Part shown: in pieces, positions 1 through 9,346 of the stretch
How positions within the stretch are numbered: the stretch's first letter is position 1
Layout: each line of letters starts with the position of its first letter
From: Sphingomonas melonis
GTDB lineage: Bacteria > Pseudomonadota > Alphaproteobacteria > Sphingomonadales > Sphingomonadaceae
DNA length: 64,000 nt
Direction: 5' to 3'
NCBI RefSeq assembly: GCF_013409985.1
Contig: NZ_JACCBY010000002.1
Span: forward strand, 248,001 to 312,000
Position numbers and translations under genes: made by a program
Notes under the pieces: generated by a model
Seen by the model: the letters and a program-made list of their open reading frames with translations, nothing else
What the model was told of the DNA's origin: nothing
Database searches by the model: none

Positions 1-1653
1 CGCTTCCTCGTCCTCGTCGCTGCCACCGGCGATTACCGGCGGCCATAGCTCGACCGTGCCGGGGCCGGGCACCTCGCTGGCATGATCCTCCAGCGCGCCG
101 ATCGCGCCGAGGCCCGGCTCGCCCGCCGCCGCGACCGCGGCATCGACGAATTCGAGGATCGGCCGCGTCGAGCGGAAGGAATGGGTCAGCGACAGGCGCT
201 GGAACGGCAGGCCGCGTTCGGATTCGGGCCAATCCTCCTTGCCCTCGACCTCGGCGGCGCGGGTGGCGAAATGGCCCTCCGCCCAGCGGAAGTTGATCGG
301 ATCGGTGCCCTGGAAGCCGAAGATCGCCTGTTTGAAGTCACCGACGGTGAACAGCGTCCGCGTCGACGGTGCATGGACGCCGCGGCCGACGAAGAACTCG
401 CCGGCCAGCGCGGTGACGATCCGCCATTGGTTGAGGTTGGTATCCTGCGCCTCGTCGATCAGCACATGCTCGGTCGCCTGGTCGAGCTTGTAGCGCACCC
501 ATTCGCCGACGCCGGGCTGTTCGAGCAGGCGCACCGTCACGCCGATCAGATCGTCGAAATCGACCGCACCGCTGCGCCGCTTCGCCGCGGCATAGGCGCG
601 CGCATAATCGCGCCCGATGTCGAGCGCATCGGCGAGCAGATCGGCATAGGCCGCGCGTTGCGTCAGCGACAGCAGGTCGAGGCAATGGTCACCGAGCGCG
701 GCGGCGAGTTCGGGATAGTCGGGGTCGGCATCGACCAGCTTCTTCGACGCCTTGCGCGGCTCGTTCTTGCCGGTCAGCACGACGCCGGCCAGCTCCTGCA
801 AGGTCGCCGCGCGTGCCTCGGGCGCCGCGGCGAGCCAGCGGTCGAGCGTCTCGGCATGGCCGAGGCCCGTCGCCGCGCCCCACGCCTTGTTCGCCGCCGC
901 CAGCCGCTCGATGAGGTCGACGTCGATCGCGTCGCACCCCGACGCCAGCGCCTCGCCGATATCGCCCTGCGGCAGGTCGAGCGCCCGGCGCAGCCACGGC
1001 TGGATGCCGCTCGGCAGCGCCTCCAGCGCGATCAGCGCGCGCGCGCAGGCGAGCAGGAAGCTCTCCGCCCCGCCCTCGCCGAGGCGCAGCGACAGCGCGC
1101 CGATCGTCTCGATCGGACGGACGCGGCCGTCGCGCTCCGCCTCGACCAGCAGCGTCGCCAGCGTCTCGCGGGCCAGCACCGCCTCCTCGCGCGCCTCGAG
1201 CGGGCGGAAGCCGGGGGTCAGCCCGGCCTCGACCGGGAAGGCGGCGAGCAGGCTCTGGCAGAAGCCGTGGATCGTCTGGATGCGCAGGCCGCCGCCCGGC
1301 GCGTCGAGCACCCCGGCGAACAACGTGCGCGCGCGCGCCTGCAACTCGGGCGTCGCACGCTCGCCGAGCGCCTCGAGATCGGCGGCGAGCTGCGGCCCCG
1401 GCATCCGCACCCAGGCGGCGAGCCGGTTGCTGATCCGCTGCGCCATCTCCGCCGCGCCCGCCTTGGTGAAGGTCAGGCACAGGATCGCGGCAGGCTCGGT
1501 GCCCTTGAGCAGCAGCCGGAACACGCGCGCGGCGAGCACCTGCGTCTTGCCGGTGCCGGCGGAGGCGGACAGCCAGACGTGCGCGTGCGGATCGCTCGCC
1601 GCCGCCTGCGCCCCCTTCAGCCGCGGCAGGGTGGCGAGTTCAGTCCCGGCCAT
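1..1653 (-). CDS. addA: AddA, helicase-nuclease subunit (partial, C-terminus outside window)
   Basis: ATP-dependent 3'-5' helicase and nuclease subunit of AddAB, which processes double-strand breaks for RecA-dependent repair. The window holds the first 551 codons, open to the left edge; full-length AddA is about 1100-1200 aa. UvrD/SF1A motifs are visible in order: Walker A (SASAGTGKT) near residue 25, motif Ia (LTFTKAGAAEMAQRI), TIHGFCQSLL, Walker B (LIDEAQDTN) and motif III (TVGDFKQAIFGFQGTDP). The RecB-type nuclease domain would lie outside the window. The ATG at 1653 lies inside the end of addB (14-bp overlap), so translation is probably coupled. Identification is firm from the motifs and the addB neighbour. 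Confidence 0.93.
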   Translation of the reverse strand, partial: MAGTELATLPRLKGAQAAASDPHAHVWLSASAGTGKTQVLAARVFRLLLKGTEPAAILCLTFTKAGAAEMAQRISNRLAAWVRMPGPQLAADLEALGERATPELQARARTLFAGVLDAPGGGLRIQTIHGFCQSLLAAFPVEAGLTPGFRPLEAREEAVLARETLATLLVEAERDGRVRPIETIGALSLRLGEGGAESFLLACARALIALEALPSGIQPWLRRALDLPQGDIGEALASGCDAIDVDLIERLAAANKAWGAATGLGHAETLDRWLAAAPEARAATLQELAGVVLTGKNEPRKASKKLVDADPDYPELAAALGDHCLDLLSLTQRAAYADLLADALDIGRDYARAYAAAKRRSGAVDFDDLIGVTVRLLEQPGVGEWVRYKLDQATEHVLIDEAQDTNLNQWRIVTALAGEFFVGRGVHAPSTRTLFTVGDFKQAIFGFQGTDPINFRWAEGHFATRAAEVEGKEDWPESERGLPFQRLSLTHSFRSTRPILEFVDAAVAAAGEPGLGAIGALEDHASEVPGPGTVELWPPVIAGGSDEDEEA

Positions 1654-4606
1654 ACCATTCGTCCCGGCGCATCAGTTGGTCATATTCGGCATAGGGTGCA
1701 TATTCCGGCACCAACTTGGCGGTGAACGGCGCGCTGCCGGTCAGCCAATGGCCCGCCGCCTCGATGAAATTGCTCATCGCGATCGTGGTGAAATCGGTGG
1801 TGACGATCTTGTCGCGCTTGCCCTCGGCATCGACCGGAGTTTCGATATAGCCGAACTGGTCGCGCTTCTTGCCGAGCGACCAATATTCGAAGCCGCCCGC
1901 GCGCCCCGCAACGTCCGGGAAACCGCCGCGCTCGGCGATCGCGCCGAGCAGCCCGAGCTGCAGGCTGTAGCCGGCACGGACCGCGGCGGCCGATGGCGGC
2001 TTGCCGGTCTTGTAATCGACGATCGCGAGACTGCCGTCGGGCAGGCGATCGACGCGGTCGTAGCGGCCGGAGAGCTTCACCCCCGCCACCTCGATATGCC
2101 CCTGCCCCTCCGCCGAGGCGACCGTGCGGCCCTCGGCATCCTGTGCGGCGACGGTCCTGGCGATCCAGTCGATCGCCTCGACCAGCCGCGGCCGCCACAA
2201 CGCGCGCATCATCGGGTGCGTCCGCTCGTCGTCGAGCATCGCGGTGGCGCGCGGCAGCAGCGCGTCGGGGGCGCAGCGGTCGAGCTTCCACCAATGTTCG
2301 AGGATGTCGTGCACCGCGGTGCCGCGCCACGCCGCGCTCGGATCGGCATCGACCGGGTCGAGCGGCATCAGCCCGAGCACGCGCCGCGCGTAGAAGGCGT
2401 AGGGATCGGCCTTGAGCCGGTCGATCTCGGTCACCGAGATCGCCTTGGGGCGGCGCGACGGGTCGGGCAGCGGTGCCGGCCGGTCGGCGGGCAGATGCTC
2501 GCGCGGATCGTCGAGCGCATGCGCCCAGCGTTCGAGGTCATGCGCGCGGACGAAGCGCTCGCCCGCCATCGCCTGCAAGCGCAGCCACAATCGCGACGCC
2601 AGCGCCGGCGAGGCGGCATCGCGGCGCGCCCGCGTCACGATCGCCTGCGGCGCGCCGAGCGCCTGGCCGAATTCATGCGCCGCGACGCCGACCGCGCGCT
2701 CCAGTCCGGGCAGCCCAAGCGTCGCACGGATGCGTGGGGCCAGCCACGGATCGGGAGCGGGCCGCCCCGGCCACACGCCCTCGTTGAGCCCGCCGAGCAC
2801 CATCAGGTCGGCGGTCTGCAACCGCGCCTCGATCAGGCCGTAGATGGCGATACGCGGATGGCCGACGCCCGACCCCGGCCGCACCGCGACCTCATCGAGC
2901 AACCCGCGCAGCAGCGGCGCGAGCCCGTCGGGCGCGATCCGCGGCGGCCCGGCGGCCGCATCGGCTTCGAGCGCGTCGAGGAACTCGGCCGCCGCCCGCC
3001 CCGCCGGCCCCGACCAGAGATCGTCGCCGCACAACGCCTGCGCCGTCTCGCGCAGCACCGCGAGCAGCGCCGGCAGCGGCTGCATACCCTGTTCGAAGAC
3101 CAGCTCGATCGGCTTGAGCAACCCGACCGGCTCGGCGAACCAAGCCGCCGCGCGATCGCGCTTGTTGCCGAGCAGATGCCCCATGATCCCGTCGAGCCCC
3201 GCCGCCGGCCGCGGCCCGCGCAGGCCCCGGTCGAGCCCGCGCACGCCATCGAGCCACGCGCCGCGGATGGCGCGGTCGCCGGGCACGTTGCGCACCAGCG
3301 GATGTTTGAGCAGCGCGAGCAGCGCCATCGGCGCGAAGCGTTGCGCCGCCGCCTCGGCGAGCGCGAGCAGCAGCGTGCCCGGCGGAAGAATGGACAAGGG
3401 CCGCCCGGCCGAATCGTTCGCCTCGATCCCCCAGCGGCGCAGATGCACCGCCACCCGCCGCGCCAGCGCACGGTCGGGCGTGACCAGGGCCGCGGTTCGC
3501 CCCTCTTCCTCCAGCGCGCCGCGCAGCGCGAGCGCGATCGTCTGCGCCTCCTCGGCCGGCGTCGCCAGCTCGGCCGCCGCGACGCCGGTCAGCCGCCGGT
3601 CCTCCGCCTTCAGCTCGGTCCATTTGCCGGTAAAGGCCGCCGGCGCGAGCGCATTGGCGATCGCCCGCCCGCGCACCGCGCCGGCATCCGGCCCCGCGGT
3701 GCCGGGCCAATTGGTTACCTCGCCGCGGCCGACACTCATCCGCTCCAGCATCAGCTTGAGATGGAATTGCGGATGCGTCTCCAGCGAGCGGCGGATGCGG
3801 CCGGTAACGGGATCGGGCTGATGCGGGCCGAGCGCGTCCCATTCCTCCTGCGGCATCGCGAGGTCGAGCCCTGCGAACACCGTCATGCCCTGTGGCGCCT
3901 CGGCGACGCAGCGCAACAGCCGCGCCACCGCCGGCGCCGGATCGGTCACGCCCGCCGCGCAGACGAAGCCCAGCGGCGGCTGCTGCCGCCAGCGTTCGGC
4001 GACGCGGTCGAGCAGCATCCGCCGCCGCGTCGCCGCATCGATCCGCCCGAGCCGCGCCAGCTCCTCCGGCCAGCGTTCGAGCACGATCGTGAAGGTCGAC
4101 AGCGCGCGCTGCCAATGTTCGGTCAGTTCCGGCGCGAGATCGATGTCGCGCAGCGCGGTCGGCGGCACCTCCTCGACCAGCAACTGGTCGAGCGTATGGC
4201 AGAGCTCGCCGGCCAGCCGCACCGCCTCCGCCGCGTCGATCGCCGCACCGGCGCGGGCGCGCTCCTCGAACACCAGCCGCGCGAGGATCATCCGCCGTTG
4301 CATCGGCGCCACCGCGGGCGGCGGCGGCGCGCCCTCATCCGCCGGATCGAGCGCAGCGCCGACCGCCTCGCCGAGATCGGGACTGCCCAGCGTCACCAGC
4401 CGCGGCAGCAACAGCCCGCCGCCGCTCGCCCGGACGAAGGCGCTCGTCACCGCGCGCACCGCGCGATTGTTGGGCAGCAGCACCAGCCCGCGGGCGAGCG
4501 CCATCGCGTCGCCCCCGGTCCGCCGCATCAATCCGGCGACCAGCGTGTCGGCGAACGCCTTGTGCGACGGGATCGAATAGAGGTGCGGCGTGCGCGCCTC
4601 AGCCAT
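1640..4606 (-). CDS. addB: AddB, double-strand break repair subunit
   Basis: Partner of AddA in the AddAB helicase-nuclease. At 988 aa it has the usual length for alphaproteobacterial AddB. The N-terminus (HKAFADTLVAG..., LLPNNRAVRAV) is the inactivated-helicase-like domain of this family. The C-terminal quarter carries a PDDEXK/RecB-like nuclease core: GRYDRVDRL followed by the D-Y-K signature in AIVDYKTGKPP. The alphaproteobacterial form lacks the Fe-S cysteines of Bacillus AddB, and none are seen here. Its start overlaps murU by 8 bp and its end overlaps addA by 14 bp, so it sits in the middle of a coupled operon. Long antisense open frames across it reflect high GC and are not genes. Confidence 0.95.
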   Translation of the reverse strand: MAEARTPHLYSIPSHKAFADTLVAGLMRRTGGDAMALARGLVLLPNNRAVRAVTSAFVRASGGGLLLPRLVTLGSPDLGEAVGAALDPADEGAPPPPAVAPMQRRMILARLVFEERARAGAAIDAAEAVRLAGELCHTLDQLLVEEVPPTALRDIDLAPELTEHWQRALSTFTIVLERWPEELARLGRIDAATRRRMLLDRVAERWRQQPPLGFVCAAGVTDPAPAVARLLRCVAEAPQGMTVFAGLDLAMPQEEWDALGPHQPDPVTGRIRRSLETHPQFHLKLMLERMSVGRGEVTNWPGTAGPDAGAVRGRAIANALAPAAFTGKWTELKAEDRRLTGVAAAELATPAEEAQTIALALRGALEEEGRTAALVTPDRALARRVAVHLRRWGIEANDSAGRPLSILPPGTLLLALAEAAAQRFAPMALLALLKHPLVRNVPGDRAIRGAWLDGVRGLDRGLRGPRPAAGLDGIMGHLLGNKRDRAAAWFAEPVGLLKPIELVFEQGMQPLPALLAVLRETAQALCGDDLWSGPAGRAAAEFLDALEADAAAGPPRIAPDGLAPLLRGLLDEVAVRPGSGVGHPRIAIYGLIEARLQTADLMVLGGLNEGVWPGRPAPDPWLAPRIRATLGLPGLERAVGVAAHEFGQALGAPQAIVTRARRDAASPALASRLWLRLQAMAGERFVRAHDLERWAHALDDPREHLPADRPAPLPDPSRRPKAISVTEIDRLKADPYAFYARRVLGLMPLDPVDADPSAAWRGTAVHDILEHWWKLDRCAPDALLPRATAMLDDERTHPMMRALWRPRLVEAIDWIARTVAAQDAEGRTVASAEGQGHIEVAGVKLSGRYDRVDRLPDGSLAIVDYKTGKPPSAAAVRAGYSLQLGLLGAIAERGGFPDVAGRAGGFEYWSLGKKRDQFGYIETPVDAEGKRDKIVTTDFTTIAMSNFIEAAGHWLTGSAPFTAKLVPEYAPYAEYDQLMRRDEWYGRD

Positions 4607-5354
4607 TGGCGATCAGCGCTTCCGTCTTTGGGATCGCCGCCGGGGTGCCGACATCGAACCAGAGGCCCTGATGCACCTGCGCATAGGCGCGGCCCGCCTC
4701 GATCGCGCGATTCCAGAAGAGGTTGGTGGAGAACGGCCCGTCCGGCCAGTCGCGGATGATGCGCGGGTGGAGGATCTGGATGCCGGTGTAGACGAAGGGC
4801 GCGACCGTCCCCGCCTTGCGCCGCGCGATGATCCGGCCATCGGCGCCGACGCGGAAATCGCCCTGGCCCTGATGATTGTTGGCGCGCGCATAGGGCACGA
4901 CCAGCAGCAGCGCGTCCATCGCCGCATCGTCCCAGCGCGACGCGAGCAGCTTCAGCGCATCAACCGGCCCGTCGAGCCACAGATTGTCGCTGTTGATCAC
5001 CAGCACCGGTTCGTCGCCGAGCAGCGCGCGCGCCTGCACCAGCCCGCCGCCGGTCTCCATCAATTGCGCGCGCTCGTCGCTGATCACCACCTCGAGCCCG
5101 TCGTTGCGGTTGGTGACATGCGCCTCGAGCGTGTCGGCGAGATAGTGGACGTTGACCACCGCCCGGCGAACCCCGGCGACGATCAGGCGATCGAAGACGT
5201 GGTCGATCAGCGGCTTGCCCGCGACTTCGACCAGCGGCTTGGGCCGCGTCGCGGTGAGTGGCCGCATCCGCTTGCCGAGGCCCGCCGCCATCACCATCGC
5301 CGTTGCCGGTACGGTTGCGCCGGGGTCGGGGCGCAGGGTCCGCTGTCGCGTCAT
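4599..5354 (-). CDS. murU: MurNAc-1-phosphate uridylyltransferase-like nucleotidyltransferase (MurU)
   Basis: A 251-aa GT-A-fold sugar-1-phosphate nucleotidyltransferase. The N-terminal signature is clear: AMVMAAGLGKRMRPLT, then PKPLVEVAGKPL. It is followed by VINSDNLW, the usual metal-binding Asp region. In the cell-wall recycling pathway worked out in Pseudomonas putida, MurU makes UDP-MurNAc from MurNAc-1-P and UTP, acting after the kinase AmgK. The gene directly upstream here is amgK, sharing an ATGA start/stop overlap, so murU is a better call than a generic mannose-1-P guanylyltransferase. I chose the ATG at 5354 over an in-frame start 123 nt upstream because of that overlap. Substrate is inferred from context. 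Confidence 0.85.
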   Translation of the reverse strand: MTRQRTLRPDPGATVPATAMVMAAGLGKRMRPLTATRPKPLVEVAGKPLIDHVFDRLIVAGVRRAVVNVHYLADTLEAHVTNRNDGLEVVISDERAQLMETGGGLVQARALLGDEPVLVINSDNLWLDGPVDALKLLASRWDDAAMDALLLVVPYARANNHQGQGDFRVGADGRIIARRKAGTVAPFVYTGIQILHPRIIRDWPDGPFSTNLFWNRAIEAGRAYAQVHQGLWFDVGTPAAIPKTEALIANG

Positions 5355-6316
5355 GCGCTCAGCGCCGCCGGATCGCCGCGCAGTTCGGGCGGGACGTTGT
5401 CCTCGAACCAGCGCGCCACCGGCGCGAGCACCGGCTGCGCCAGGTCGCGCTCCAGATAGCTCCAGACGCGCGGGCACAAGGCCGCATAGCGTGGCTTGCC
5501 ATCGCGCTTCCAGAGCCGGGTGAAGATGCCGATGATCTTGGCGTTCCGCTGCGCGCCGAGCACGTGATAGGCCGCCATGAAATCGTCCCCCACACCCGTC
5601 GCGGCACGATAGCGCGCCAGCATCGCCGCCTCCAGCGACGGATCGACGTCGCGCCGCGCATCCTGCAACAGCGAGACGAGGTCATAGGCGGGATGGCCGG
5701 CGAGCGCGTCCTGGAAGTCGAGCAGCCCGAGCCGCCGCTCCGCGCCGACCAGCATCAGATTCTCGGCATGATAGTCGCGCAGCACGGTGACCGGCGTCTC
5801 CGTCACCGCATGATCGAACACCGCATCCCAGGCGGCGCGATACCCCGGCTCGTCGACGGTGAGGCCGACCGCGGGGCAATACCAGTCGACGAACAGCCCC
5901 GCCTCGCGATGCAGCACCGCGCGATCATAGGGCGGCAGGTCGCCGGCGGGATGCGCGCGCAAGGCCACGAGCAGGTCGATCGCCGCGGCATAATGCGGCA
6001 TCGCCGCCGCCTCGCCGGCATCCGCGGTCTCGCGCAGCCGGACGTCGCCGAAATCCTCCAGCAGCACGAGGCCCTGCGTCAGGTCGGCGGCGTGGATCGC
6101 CGGCGCGGCGAAGCCGTGATCGGCCAGCCATTGCGCGATATGGATGAAGGGTCGCGGGTCCTCGTGCGGCGGCGGCGCGTCCATCAGGATCGCGCTGCGC
6201 CCGTTGCTGGCGACGCGGAAATAGCGGCGGAACGAGGCATCGCCGGCAACGGGGGAAATCTCACCGGTCCAGCCATGCGTTGCGAGGAACGCCGGCGCAC
6301 CGGCGGGCGGGGTCAT
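5351..6316 (-). CDS. amgK: Anomeric MurNAc/GlcNAc kinase AmgK-like phosphotransferase
   Basis: Aminoglycoside phosphotransferase-fold kinase of about 321 aa. In peptidoglycan recycling AmgK phosphorylates MurNAc (or GlcNAc) at C1. Visible features are the nucleotide-loop region SFRRYFRV, the VLLEDFGDVRL segment, the catalytic-loop equivalent VLRDYHAENLMLV and the metal-binding LGLLDFQDALAGHPAYDL. It sits between tsaE and murU with 4-bp ATGA overlaps at both ends; the start at 6316 was chosen for that overlap, though an ATG three codons upstream (6325) is possible. Kinase fold is certain. The muramate substrate is inferred from the adjacent murU and from an anmK elsewhere in the window. Confidence 0.87.
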   Translation of the reverse strand: MTPPAGAPAFLATHGWTGEISPVAGDASFRRYFRVASNGRSAILMDAPPPHEDPRPFIHIAQWLADHGFAAPAIHAADLTQGLVLLEDFGDVRLRETADAGEAAAMPHYAAAIDLLVALRAHPAGDLPPYDRAVLHREAGLFVDWYCPAVGLTVDEPGYRAAWDAVFDHAVTETPVTVLRDYHAENLMLVGAERRLGLLDFQDALAGHPAYDLVSLLQDARRDVDPSLEAAMLARYRAATGVGDDFMAAYHVLGAQRNAKIIGIFTRLWKRDGKPRYAALCPRVWSYLERDLAQPVLAPVARWFEDNVPPELRGDPAALSA

Positions 6317-6759
6317 ATCGGCCATCGCGGCTTCCAAGACGCCGGCACGTCGGCTGTCAAGATACGTCCGCCGTCCGGGGCGGGTGCCAGCGTGAGCGCC
6401 AGCGCGTGCGGCCAATAGCCCGGCGCGCGCTCGGGCCATTCGACGAGCAGCAGGGTATCGCCGAGCGCCTCGGCAAGGCCGAGCTCCTCGAGGTCCTCCG
6501 GGTCGTCGATCCGGTAGAGGTCGACATGCAGCACCGGCAGCAGGACATCGGGCGGGTCATAGGGCTGGACGATCGCGAAGCTCGGGCTCGGCGCCTCGCC
6601 GGCCAGCCCGAGCGCGGCGAGCAACCCGCGCGCGATGCTGGTCTTGCCCATGCCGAGATCGCCGGACAGCGTGATGACGTCGCCGGCGCGGACCAGCGGC
6701 GCGAGCGACGCGCCGAAGGCTTCGGTGGCGCCGGGATCGGCGAGGCGGATGCCGGTCAT
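6313..6759 (-). CDS. tsaE: TsaE, tRNA t6A biosynthesis ATPase
   Basis: Small P-loop ATPase (148 aa, normal length) needed with TsaB, TsaC and TsaD to form N6-threonylcarbamoyladenosine at position 37 of ANN-decoding tRNAs. Walker A is GDLGMGKTS at residues 33-41. The family motifs SPSFAIVQPY and VLHVDLYRIDDPEDLEELG are intact. It starts 28 nt after the divL stop and its stop overlaps amgK, so it is probably transcribed with both. The divL-tsaE-amgK-murU order is, to my knowledge, typical of alphaproteobacteria. Confidence 0.95.
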   Translation of the reverse strand: MTGIRLADPGATEAFGASLAPLVRAGDVITLSGDLGMGKTSIARGLLAALGLAGEAPSPSFAIVQPYDPPDVLLPVLHVDLYRIDDPEDLEELGLAEALGDTLLLVEWPERAPGYWPHALALTLAPAPDGGRILTADVPASWKPRWPI

Positions 6760-6787
6760 GCGCGCGGCCCCTGCGTGTCGTGGCCGA

Positions 6788-9139
6788 TCATCGCCGCGGC
6801 AACTCCACCGTCACCAGCGTGCCCTCACCCGGCTGCGAGACGAGATCGATCCGCCCGCCGTGCGCCTCGACGAACTGGCGCGCGAGCGGCAGCCCGAGCC
6901 CGAGCGCCCGCTCCCCGGTCGGCTGCATGCCGGGTTCGCCGAACCGGTCGAAGGCGCGCGCGATACTCTCCGCATCCATGCCGAAGCCGTTGTCGGACAC
7001 GACGATCCGTGCAGTGGTGGCGCTGCCGTCGGCGTGCAGCAGGATCCGCCCGCCCTCCGGGGTCGAGGCGACGGCGTGGCGCAACAGATGCTCGACAACT
7101 TCCTTCAGCCGCTTGGGATCGCCGCTCACCCGCCCGGTCGAGCGCGCCAGCTCCACCGCAAAGTCGAGCTTGCGCCGCTTCGCCGCCGGCCGGATCGTCT
7201 CCGCCGCCGCGCGGGCGGTCGCGGCGAGATCGACGTCGACCCGCTCGATCTCGGCTTCGTCGCCGCCCTGCGTCAGATCGAGCACGTCGTCGATCAGCAG
7301 CCCGAGCCGCTCCACCGACTGCAGGATCGCCTCGACATAGCCGTCCGCCTCGGGCGTCAGCTTGCCGGCATAGCCCGCATGCAGCATCTCGGCGAACCCG
7401 CTGATCGAGGTGAGCGGCGTGCGCAATTCGTAGCTCATGTTGGCGACGAACTGCGTCTTGACCCGGTCCGCCGCCTCCAGTGCATTGGCGCGGTCGCGCA
7501 ACGCCTGCTCCGCGCGACGGCTGTCGGTGATGTCGAGCATGGTCAGCAGCGCGTTGCCGTCGGGCAGCGGCACGGCGGCGAAGGCGAAATGCCGGCCGTC
7601 GGCAAAGGCGACGCGGCCGCCGCGCTGCTGCCGGTCGGTCGTCGCCGAGCGGACCAGTTCGGGGATCAGCGCCGCGCGATTGGGCGTCGCCAGCTTCGAC
7701 GCCGCCGCCGCCGCAAAGGCGTCGACGCGCGGATGGCCGGTGAGGAATTCCTCCTCGAACCCCCAGGCGGCGCGCAGCCGGTTGTTCCACAACTGCAATT
7801 TGCCGTCGGCGGCGAACACCGCCAACGCCTCGAACAGATTGTCGAAGGTCGCGGTGCGCACCCGCAGCAGCGTGTCGCGCGCACTCGCCAGCTGCACCTC
7901 CTCGGTCCGGTCCTCGAAGATCGTCAGCAGCCCGCCATCGGGGAGCGGCTGGGCGACGACGCGCAGGTGGGTGCCGCCGGGCAGATGCCAATTCTCCTCG
8001 CTCGCCGCCTCGCCGGGGACGAACCAGCCGCGCCGCTCCGCCTTCCAGCTTGGGAAATCGCGCACCTCGGGTACGCGGCTTGCCTCGCGCATCCGTTCGA
8101 GCACGCGATCGAACTCGGGCCGGTCGGCGAGCCATTCGGCGCGCATCGCGAACATGCGCCGGAACGGCTGGTTGCAGAAGACGAGGCCGCGGTCGGCGCC
8201 GAATTGCGCGACGCCTGCGGACAGGCGATCGAGCAGCGCGCGCTGCGCATCGGCGAAGCGCTTGGCGCCGGCCCGCGATTGTTCGAGATCCTCGATATCG
8301 ACCGCATAGCTCGCCACGCCGCCGGTCGGCAGGGGCACGTCATGGACTTCGAGCGAGCGCCGCTCGCCGCCGATCGTCGCCGGCAGAACCTCCCGCTGCG
8401 GCGCGCCCGAGGCGCGGGCGGCATGCGCGCCCGCGCGCGGGCCGCCGCGGCCCGAGCCCTCAACCAGTTCGAGCTGGCGGCCGATCACGTCGCCGGCATC
8501 CGCCCCGTCGACCGCGCGGACATAGGCGGTATTGACCATCGCCAGCCGCATGTCGCCGCTGCGGTACCACATCGGCAGCGGCGCCGCCTCGATCAGCCCG
8601 GTCAGCGCCTCGAACGCGATCGACAATTGCTCGACCTGGTCGCGCAAATGGGTGATCTCCGCCTCGCTGTCGGTGGCGTCGAGCGTCCAGATGACGACGG
8701 CGCCGGTCGCGCCCAGTTCGCCCGGCGCGCGGCTGCCGCGGATCGTGATCGCCCGTCCCGAGCCGACCGGATGCAGCGCCCGCACGAAGCCGCGCCCCGC
8801 CCGCTGCGCCGCCTGCACATCGGCGGCGAGCGCCTCTGCCTCGTCGGCGGGCAGGCCCGCGCCCTCGGCAGCCAGTTCGGCCAGGAAGCGCGGCGCGACC
8901 GACAATCCGAGCCATTCGACCAGCCGCGGCGGCATCTCGACCCGGCCGTCGGCACGCACGAGCATCGCCATCGCCGGCGACACGCTGCGCAGCACCTCCG
9001 CCTCGCGGCTGCGCGCGATCACCGACGCCGCCTCGCCGCGCAGGCGCCAGCCGACGAACAGGGCGAAGCCGCCGCCGACGACCAGTGCCGCCAGCACCGC
9101 GCCACACAGGACCGCCGCCATCACCGAAAGCTGGATCAA
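6788..9139 (-). CDS. divL: DivL-like atypical histidine kinase with tyrosine at the phospho-acceptor site
   Basis: A 783-aa membrane sensor kinase homologue. One TM segment spans residues about 5-30. PAS-like sensory repeats fill roughly 40-540, followed by a HisKA-like dimerisation domain and a C-terminal HATPase. The H-box reads NMSYELRTPL, so Tyr570 replaces the usual His. This is the hallmark of Caulobacter DivL, the cell-cycle regulator that links DivK to the CckA-ChpT-CtrA phosphorelay. In the N-box the Mg/ATP-contacting Asn of the LLxNA motif is His688 (HLLRHAV), whereas the G1 (DNGFGM) and G2 (GLGL) boxes look normal. The start is a TTG at 9139 behind GAGGGG; an ATG at 9121 is an alternative. 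It is the first gene of the divL-tsaE-amgK-murU-addB-addA run. Confidence 0.88.
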   Translation of the reverse strand: MIQLSVMAAVLCGAVLAALVVGGGFALFVGWRLRGEAASVIARSREAEVLRSVSPAMAMLVRADGRVEMPPRLVEWLGLSVAPRFLAELAAEGAGLPADEAEALAADVQAAQRAGRGFVRALHPVGSGRAITIRGSRAPGELGATGAVVIWTLDATDSEAEITHLRDQVEQLSIAFEALTGLIEAAPLPMWYRSGDMRLAMVNTAYVRAVDGADAGDVIGRQLELVEGSGRGGPRAGAHAARASGAPQREVLPATIGGERRSLEVHDVPLPTGGVASYAVDIEDLEQSRAGAKRFADAQRALLDRLSAGVAQFGADRGLVFCNQPFRRMFAMRAEWLADRPEFDRVLERMREASRVPEVRDFPSWKAERRGWFVPGEAASEENWHLPGGTHLRVVAQPLPDGGLLTIFEDRTEEVQLASARDTLLRVRTATFDNLFEALAVFAADGKLQLWNNRLRAAWGFEEEFLTGHPRVDAFAAAAASKLATPNRAALIPELVRSATTDRQQRGGRVAFADGRHFAFAAVPLPDGNALLTMLDITDSRRAEQALRDRANALEAADRVKTQFVANMSYELRTPLTSISGFAEMLHAGYAGKLTPEADGYVEAILQSVERLGLLIDDVLDLTQGGDEAEIERVDVDLAATARAAAETIRPAAKRRKLDFAVELARSTGRVSGDPKRLKEVVEHLLRHAVASTPEGGRILLHADGSATTARIVVSDNGFGMDAESIARAFDRFGEPGMQPTGERALGLGLPLARQFVEAHGGRIDLVSQPGEGTLVTVELPRR

Positions 9140-9291
9140 CGCTTACCCCTCGTCACGTCCTCCGCACGGCGTGGACGGCCCGAGTGTAGAACGCAACCTA
9201 CGGTAGCGGCAATGATAGTTGATGCGCGCCCCGATCGTTGCGCAAAACCGGGCCAACACGGTGCGCCCCTCCGGCGGGGCAGGACGGCAAC

Positions 9292-9323
9292 GAAAAAGGG
9301 CGGCGCCTCGCGGCACCGCCCTT
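9292..9323 (-). terminator. Rho-independent terminator of ahcY
   Basis: Read on the minus strand, a GC-rich hairpin (GGGCGGTGC / GCGCCGCCC arms, short loop) is followed at once by TTTTT. It begins about 25 nt after the ahcY stop codon. This is the only hairpin in the window with a classic uninterrupted T-run, and it separates ahcY from the divL operon. Confidence 0.85.
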
Positions 9324-9346
9324 GTCCTCACCACGATCGCGGACGA

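Noticed and set aside
752..4759. Very long plus-strand open frame (over 1300 codons) opposite addB
   Set aside because: It is Arg/Pro/Ala-rich with no family motif and lies antisense to addB and addA, which carry clear motifs. Long antisense frames are expected at this GC content.
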